NCBI RefSeq assembly: GCF_937616625.2
Contig: NC_065575.1
Location: 21,654,001-21,718,000 of the forward strand
DNA from: Mercurialis annua
Taxonomy: Eukaryota; Streptophyta; Magnoliopsida; Malpighiales; Euphorbiaceae
DNA: 64,000 bases
Direction: 5' to 3'
Shown here: positions 57,546-64,000 of the stretch, in pieces
How the letters are laid out: each line of letters starts with the position of its first letter
Position numbering within the stretch: the stretch's first letter is position 1
Program-made: the position numbers and the translations under genes
Notes under the pieces: generated by a model
Seen by the model: only the letters and a program-made list of their open reading frames with translations
What the model was told of the DNA's origin: nothing
The model's database searches: none

Positions 57546-59946
57546 TGTCACGACCCAAAATATTGAGCCGCAACCGGCGCTAGGGAACGGGAGTGGTAGC
57601 TCCGGAACCCGTAGCAAGCCTTAAATCACTAATAATTTTTCGCGAATAATATAAACAAACAATATCAAACAACGGAAGCAATTACGTATATAATCCACAT
57701 AACAAAATATTTACATTAACTGTTTAAACCTCGCGGGCTCTAGTTACCGTACCCTATACGAACTAGCCTCGCGGTACTATATACATCAGTTAATGTCTCA
57801 AAACATCTCACCGGCATCTGGGGCAGTGGATCATATACCAAACACGTAGCCTATCAAAAAGCATATAAAACAATGACAACAGTTAATATATACAATTAAA
57901 ATGAACTGCTGTCTAGGCTACTATTCTGTTGACACAGGACCGCTACTGCAGCATTCACAGAAGTCAGAAACTATACATACACAGCTGACTTCTGGACTTC
58001 AAAATTGGCCTCTAGCTAGGTCCACAAACTAAGCACCTAAAAGACATCAAAGGTGAGGGGTCAGTATTTGGGAAAATACTGAGTGAGTTGACATTTACTA
58101 ACAGTATTAATATAGAAACATAGCATCGCATCTCAAGAAAATAATAATCTGAAACATATAAACATGTATTTGATCCGTACGAAACTAATATCCTAGCATG
58201 CGACACATTTCTCGAATAATCATTATCATTCAACCCAATCGTAAATATCAATCGCGAGTCCAACTCGCTGGTGGCCCAGCCACTAGATATGGGGACTCCG
58301 GACTACACCGTAGCCGAGTACTCACTCGTATCAAATAGGTAGATACGGGGACTCCGGACTACACCGTAGCCGAGTGATCACACAGCCTATTGACACCCAA
58401 TAGGTAGCTAGTTTCTTCGGATCGCATACTAGTTCTCGTATATAGAAATTAAATGAACATATAACATTCAATCAACTATATATAATGCGATGCGTGAAAA
58501 CAGTATATATATTTATATAAAATAATTATAATATATAATACATGAAAGTAAAAGTACAACTCACAGTGACCGCTATCCAAGTAATGATGTGGTCGATCTG
58601 ATAGTACGCTCTCGCTAGTCCGCGTCTACTGACCCCACTATTCGCTGACACGTCTGACAAATTGTTTAATGATTAGACGTGCACCTTATACTTTAATACA
58701 TATAACACTTTTAAGTTCTAGGGTTTAGTTTTATTTTTAAAGTTATTTATGATCCCATTATTCCTTTATCATAATTGCGATATCTCGAACTCTATTTCTC
58801 GTATTCGAGAAACGTATAATATCCTTGACATTTTTCGTTAGCGTAGCTCACGTAAAACGTCGAGCTAAAACTTTACTTTTTAATTTATCGGGGTCCTTAA
58901 TTGTTTTTAGGATTTAATATTGAAATATCGAAATTCCATTTCTTTAAGACTAAAAGTCCATTTTAGTCCTTCCGGAAAAAGTCCATTTTAGTCCCTTTGG
59001 ACCCACTGCGCGCCCGCACAGGGTGGTGTGCGTTCGCACACCGTGGGTGTGCGTCCGCACACCACGGGTGTGCGATCGCACACCACGGGTGTGCGATCGC
59101 ACACCATGTGCGATTCGCACGCAGTCCCGGAAACGTCGTTTCCGGGCTTCCCGTCGTGCTATCATTCGCCATACACACCAAACACTTCATTTCCGACAAA
59201 ACCCGTATTTTAGTTTTTCCAAAAACGCTAAAAACGATCCAAAATCATTAAATTCTTAATTATAACTAAAACGGCTATATATTCGAATTTTCCACCAAAT
59301 ACCGAGATATTTATCTTGAAACAAAGCTCGGAATCAGTAGAGAATTGAATTCTGAAGAGATTGCCGCAAAAATCACTTGAATCGGACGTCGAACGGAGAA
59401 ACGGCGGCGAAACGATGTAATCGGCGTGATTCTCTCGTCCTCTCTGGAATACTCTCTGCCTCTTCAATTCATATTTTCTTTCTTTATATTTCTTGGCTAA
59501 AGTGCCACTCTGGTCCTTGTTCTTTTTGTTTACTATCATTTATCCTTTAAACTTTTCTTTCCTACGATTTAGTCCATAGCTAAATCGATAAACTCTTTTA
59601 TTACGACTTATACGTATTATTTATATCCTATAAATAATACAAAGTCCAATATTAACACTTTCCCGTCAAAATCCAATATTTCTATTTTCGACGCAAAATG
59701 GCTAAATTACCACTTTGGTCCATGTACCCTATTTGAGACTTTTCTTGACATATTTCCTTTTAATTCCAATTCTAATTTTAGAATTGAAATATAACCTTAG
59801 TTTTCGCTTAATTGTTTTCCTTAAAACCGACCTACTAAAATTCATTTATCTCAATTTTTATCAAAATCTTTCCGATTTCGCCACTCCGGCGAATCTAAAC
59901 TGAACACGTGGTCCAATTAGATAATTAAATATTTTGGGGTATTACA
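57546..59946 (-). repeat. Element 2 5' LTR
   Basis: 2,401 bp, TGTCACGACCC...GGGGTATTACA (plus view). Relative to the copy at 48885-50190 it carries a local rearrangement at about 58284-58372: a ~36-bp stretch is present twice and a neighbouring segment is lost. The donor-like site matching element 1 reads ATAAAT instead of GTAAAT here. Confidence 0.92.
59022..59146 (-). repeat. Palindrome array plus hairpin in element 2 LTR
   Basis: Palindromes of type GTGTGCGATCGCACAC, with CGTTCG and CGTCCG variants at the centre, occur about every 20 bp. Next to them is CCCGGAAACG-T-CGTTTCCGGG (59126-59146), the counterpart of the hairpin in elements 0 and 1. Confidence 0.92.
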
Positions 59947-60271
59947 CTTAACGACCTAAGTACTTGCGTAAGCAAAAACTCAAAAGGTTGTTCTTCGAAC
60001 GATAACTTTAAACCACCACTTTCATAAACCGAACAATCTCAAATGATCACAAAAGTATCGATACTAACTTCCACTTAACATAAAACGATAATGCCATTTC
60101 TAGATGAAACCAAATGTAGGAATACAAACTCTCCCACATGAAACTCGACTGAAATTCTAAGGATAATCAAGAACGAAACCTCAAATCTCTTCAATGATAA
60201 CTCTAACAAAATTTTCACCCAGAGAAGGTCAACACAAGACGAAACACGCCGAAAACATATGGGGTATTACA
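59947..60271 (-). repeat. Short LTR start fragment and older flank
   Basis: At 60261-60271 the plus strand reads GGGGTATTACA, the start of a minus-strand LTR, directly after the polypurine tract of the element to its right. Only about 300 bp remain before the CTTAA insertion site of element 2, beyond which (once uninverted) lies another polypurine tract. No ORF. Confidence 0.6.
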
Positions 60272-63200
60272 TTCTCCCCAACCTATAAAAAATTCGAGCT
60301 CGAATTTCAAACTGAACTAATTCGCACTATAACCGTCACGACACACAAATGCGTAAATTTTTCTGATTGTGATAACTCGTTGCTTTAAAGATTAAATCGA
60401 TCAACACAATTGAATAATCCAAAATTTCCTAACTGATAGTCACAAATACACTTTACCGGAGTGGCTTCCAAAAACCATCTCGCATATTAAAAATTATTAA
60501 ATCCTCAATTATCAAAATGAAGATCAAGCCCTTAGCTCGACTATAGTTCTATAATTCCAAACTCTTTTGCCTCAAACAAAACAAGAATACTGCAAACATA
60601 GCTGATAAAATCTATCGTTCTAAAATACTTACTTACTTCCACTTATAGAATCTCTACATTAAAATTATCGATAACAAAACCCAATAAACTCATATAATAT
60701 TTCGGTTCCAGAAAAAACATTAATAATAATCTAATCCTAACGATTAGTACCAACTCGATAATACCATTATCTTGTGAATCATAAAACACAAAAACTCATG
60801 TCGCAATTCAAAGAAAAGCGAACTTCTCTCATGACACAAAAATCTCTAGATCTTTGATACACAATATCAATCATAATGATTCTTCCAATCATTTAGAATA
60901 TAACGCCACAACTAAACTGGACATCGACTGAATCTCACAACTCAAAATTTTTATCGCCCACACCAAGGGTTCAACCACTTACCCGAACGATATTTAAACA
61001 TTACAATAACACCATCAATCAACTAATGGTTGTCGAAACCTATTAACCACGATTCCCGATTCTCGAATTAGCTAACTCATATATCCAAATTAAGTTCACC
61101 AAATTATTCCATCAATTAACTATTGCCTCGTATACAACGAATGATCACCACGACCAGATTGTTAGTTATGCTCAAAACCAACCCCTGAGGGTATAAAATC
61201 TTTTAACACGAAATATTTATGTACAAAATTTTCCACCCTGTTTAAAAGACTTTACGTCTTACACCCCCTTACATATTAAAATCGAAGTGCCTTTACCGTT
61301 TAAAAACCATCAGTTTTGTAAACCCCTGAAAATTTTCAAAATATTCGCACTTTGAATCTGCAAATTCCCCTTACTTTTATATACGTTTGCAAATTTGCGA
61401 AACAGTTCACCCGACAAAATTTATGTTATCTATAAATCAATCTTACTAAAATAATTTATATTTTTCTCTTAAATAATCAAACTGTGACAAAATACTCCAT
61501 ATTCAAAATACCCATTGATGTTTCAAACATCAAAATTTAAGTCGCTTCCAAATCTTACTCTCAAACAGAACACAATTTGAAGAAATCGTTTAACCGAAGA
61601 AAAAAAATTATTATTTCTTTTGAATCAAATTTGACAAAATTTCTTCTTTTCCTCAGAAAGGTAAAGTTTAGCAATTCAAATCTATTTGTTTGTGAAAATA
61701 CCTTTATATCAATATACAAAAATACTTGGACAAAATCGAATCTGAAAAGATAAAGTTTATTTTAAAACGTAGTGTATACACACATATGAGCATAACGAAT
61801 ATCCTTAATCCACTAATCCTTAAATCACTAATAGGAAATTATCACGAAAACTTCCTAATCTGAATCTAACCATAAGACACACTTGGCACAACTATATCTC
61901 GAGTGCAACCTCAAATTCAATTTCACGTCCCATGAAACACACGATTCTGAAAATTCAGTCAGATCCATTACAACGTAATCGTCCAAAATTTACCACCATC
62001 ATCACAGAGTATTTGTCTAGCTACCTTTCGGTAACAGTTTCAAATCATTTGAAATCCGACAACTTTATAAATACATTTATCATAATGTGACTCGCGATCT
62101 CGTTTCAAAATATCATTCTCAAAACACTTTATTGATAAAATGCGTTTTTCATAATTGTGCACCAGGGTGATGATAGCTCTCATCCCCAAAGAGTTGCATC
62201 CAACCCTAATTATTTCTATGCACGTGATGCATGTACTATTATGCGTGTATCAATTATTAATTTATTTTTTATTTAGTGAAAATACTCAGTGTTCAATGCA
62301 AACCTATTCGTGACATTCAAAATGCATGTTCATGATGTGTTTGGGCACAATTACGTGTTGAAAAGATTTCAAATATTTTAACAATTCAACCTTTGAAATC
62401 AACTTCTCAATAAAATATTTTCTAGACGTTACACTCTGTGAGATGTGCACTCGATAACCTCAAAATATTTCTCAATTTCCTTACTTGCAACCTAGCAACA
62501 CTCGATGCTATATGACAACTCATCCTAATAACTTCATTACAACTCTATCATATAAGATATCCCACGAACCTCAATTTATACTGAGCTTATTCCCAAAGAA
62601 ATAACACATCAATATGTTCCTACAGAACTTAACGCCAGCTCCCGCATCGCATCATCAGACTTGATGGAAAGACCAGTGTATTAATACACCGATCCATCTT
62701 CTCGGTTCAGAGTTTCCAATATCCTTCCTAGGATAATCAGAAATCATCAACCAATCCAAGGGAATATTTCCCTCATCTTCCTCGATATCGAAACCCAAAG
62801 ATTTCGATCCAACAATAATATAGCAAACCCAGCTTATCCCCAATTGATACTATATCAAAACAGGGTCTGAACAAAAGCTCGACTCACAATCAAACCAAAA
62901 ATCAGGTAATTACCATAACCGCATGAAATAAATCATCTCGCGTGCTACTTCGCACGAATAGATGAAACAAAACAATTAACTTAGTCCAATAGATAAGAAA
63001 ATTATACAACGAAAATTAAAATAAAAAATATTACGATTTTTACACCCCATAAATCACGTAAGCATGCCATTGAACAAAATTAACCCAATTATACTTTGAG
63101 ACAAAATAAGGACATGCTACAAGCAGCTTGAATTTTTGTACCAAAATTATCTTATAACTATATCATCTTTTAAGAATGCGCTTTAAATTCATTTTGAAAT

Positions 63201-64000
63201 TTAAACGTCAAATACGAAAATTTTCAAATTTTGTTGAGCCCCACGGTTAAAACAAAATCACTTTCTGCAAAAGTTTATTCTTATTAATCAATTGCTTTAA
63301 AATGTTATTCAAGTATCTCAAACCATAAAAATCATGGAGCTAGCTAAGTCATACAACTACCAAGCTCAACTCCTAAATTTGGGTGAGCCAAGTCGAACCC
63401 AATACAACTGTTTATAAAACATAATCAAAACATTTGTAAATCCAAAAACAATGTGAATAAAATTTCAATCCTTTTAAAAATTAAGAGGTCAACTTAACCC
63501 AACTGCTAAACGGCAATCTAAAATCTCAAGTGAGAAATCTTTAATCTCAAACTTCTATTCCGTAAATCCCAAAAATTTGAAATGCTGTCATGCTACAACA
63601 TGATAAAATAACTTCAACGTTAAGTTCTTAAAACGATGGCTCATCTTATAAAATATCATTTTGAAATCATCCCTTATTAACACCAGATCAAACATAATAT
63701 TTCAAAATACAAGAATTTCTTTTTACTGGCAACTCAACCAAAAATCAAACTTTTTAAGGATTTAAAATCAAACTTCTCTTATGATTTTGCGTCGAAACAC
63801 AAATCAGATAAAACAATTCCCAATGAAAATCTTTAAATCAACATGTGGTGAAACAATGCATGACCATCAAAACACGTTTTAAGGTTTAACCCAAAATCCC
63901 TTTAATAGAAAAACAAGGCTAACGCCCAACATACGATCACATTTAAAATCAACAATCGAGGCCGAAGTCAAGATGTACTTTATTAATAGGGAAGAAGCAA
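60272..64000 (-). mobile_element. Element B2: internal region of a minus-strand long-LTR element, cut by the window end
   Basis: Polypurine tract (60272-60283), perfect 18-bp palindrome AAATTCGAGCTCGAATTT (60290-60307), an imperfect version of the family hairpin near 62167, and 62757-64000 matching the PBS-proximal region of element B. Adding the missing ~430 bp predicts an internal region of about 4.15 kb, the same size as in elements 1 and 2. No acidic ORF and no pol. Confidence 0.75.
62757..64000 (-). repeat. Copy of element B 5' internal region
   Basis: Matches 46124-47368 with scattered substitutions and few indels, roughly 96-97% by eye. The match continues to the window edge. Confidence 0.9.

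Larger units (their letters stand above)
52534..59946 (-). mobile_element. Element 2: non-autonomous long-LTR element, related to element 1
   Basis: Minus orientation: 5' LTR 57546-59946, PBS 57530-57541, internal region 53401-57545 (4,145 bp), and 3' LTR of which only 52534-53400 remains in place. The internal layout copies element 1: the same acidic ORF, hairpin and pre-LTR palindrome, and no pol. Flanked on the right by CTTAA; the left copy of this duplication was carried off by an inversion to 50191-50195. Confidence 0.92.

Noticed and set aside
59023..59259. Cys/His/Arg-rich ORFs around 58950-59260
   Set aside because: Translations of the GTGTGCGATCGCACAC array in several frames on both strands, not a zinc-finger gene.

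Overview
This window looks like gene-poor, repeat-dense heterochromatin (pericentromeric or similar) from a flowering plant, probably a eudicot. The reasons are the AT-rich composition, a plant CACTA transposon with TNP2 and TNPA-type genes, a Tat-lineage Ty3/gypsy element with dual RNase H and an antisense ORF, several Ty3/gypsy-type elements primed by initiator tRNA-Met, two MITEs and a satellite array. I see no host gene, rRNA, tRNA or CRISPR. Almost every base can be assigned to a transposable element or a satellite. The species cannot be named from the sequence.

Layout. 1-36077 is the 3' end of a gypsy-type element (element 0). Its 3' LTR (2066-36077) is split by a CACTA transposon at 3713-35168, with TSD GAA. 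The CACTA lies on the minus strand: a decayed TNP2 transposase gene (29081-32805) and a decayed TNPA-like gene (4684-7158). Nested in it are a MITE (7463-8015, TSD TAA), a Tat-lineage gypsy element (8390-16270, TSD ATTAT) and a non-autonomous long-LTR element (element 1, 19285-28411, TSD ATTAA). Element 1 belongs to the same LTR family as element 0. Next come a minus-strand LTR fragment with a TATA box (36078-36840) and a satellite region (36841-46123) made of ~59-bp and ~29-bp units. The satellite is interrupted by an LTR fragment (38557-39883). Its right part forms ~1.7-kb higher-order repeats, each carrying the same captured piece of a gypsy protease gene.

From 46124 to the end are minus-strand long-LTR elements. 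Element 2 (52534-59946) has lost the inner part of its left LTR. That part lies in inverted orientation at 48885-50190, at the far end of a ~3.65-kb inverted segment. Undoing the inversion restores a perfect 5-bp TSD (CTTAA). The right end (60272-64000) repeats internal sequence also found at 46124-47368.

The most interesting signal is in the LTRs. At least five differently sequenced LTRs carry a short array of 16-20-bp palindromes with a common plan: arms that differ between families around a CGNNCG core (CGAACG, CGATCG, CGTTCG, CGACCG). In three LTRs a CCGGAAA/TTTCCGG hairpin adjoins the array. Two LTR truncation or rearrangement breakpoints fall in these arrays. Elements 1 and 2 have no recognisable pol but share one conserved ORF: QNGF repeats, a long Glu/Asp/Pro tract, then a region resembling the C-terminal part of a gypsy gag. 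It sits just behind a conserved splice-acceptor-like sequence. Together these describe a non-autonomous family of structured LTRs plus one retained gag-like protein that would depend on a partner element for pol.
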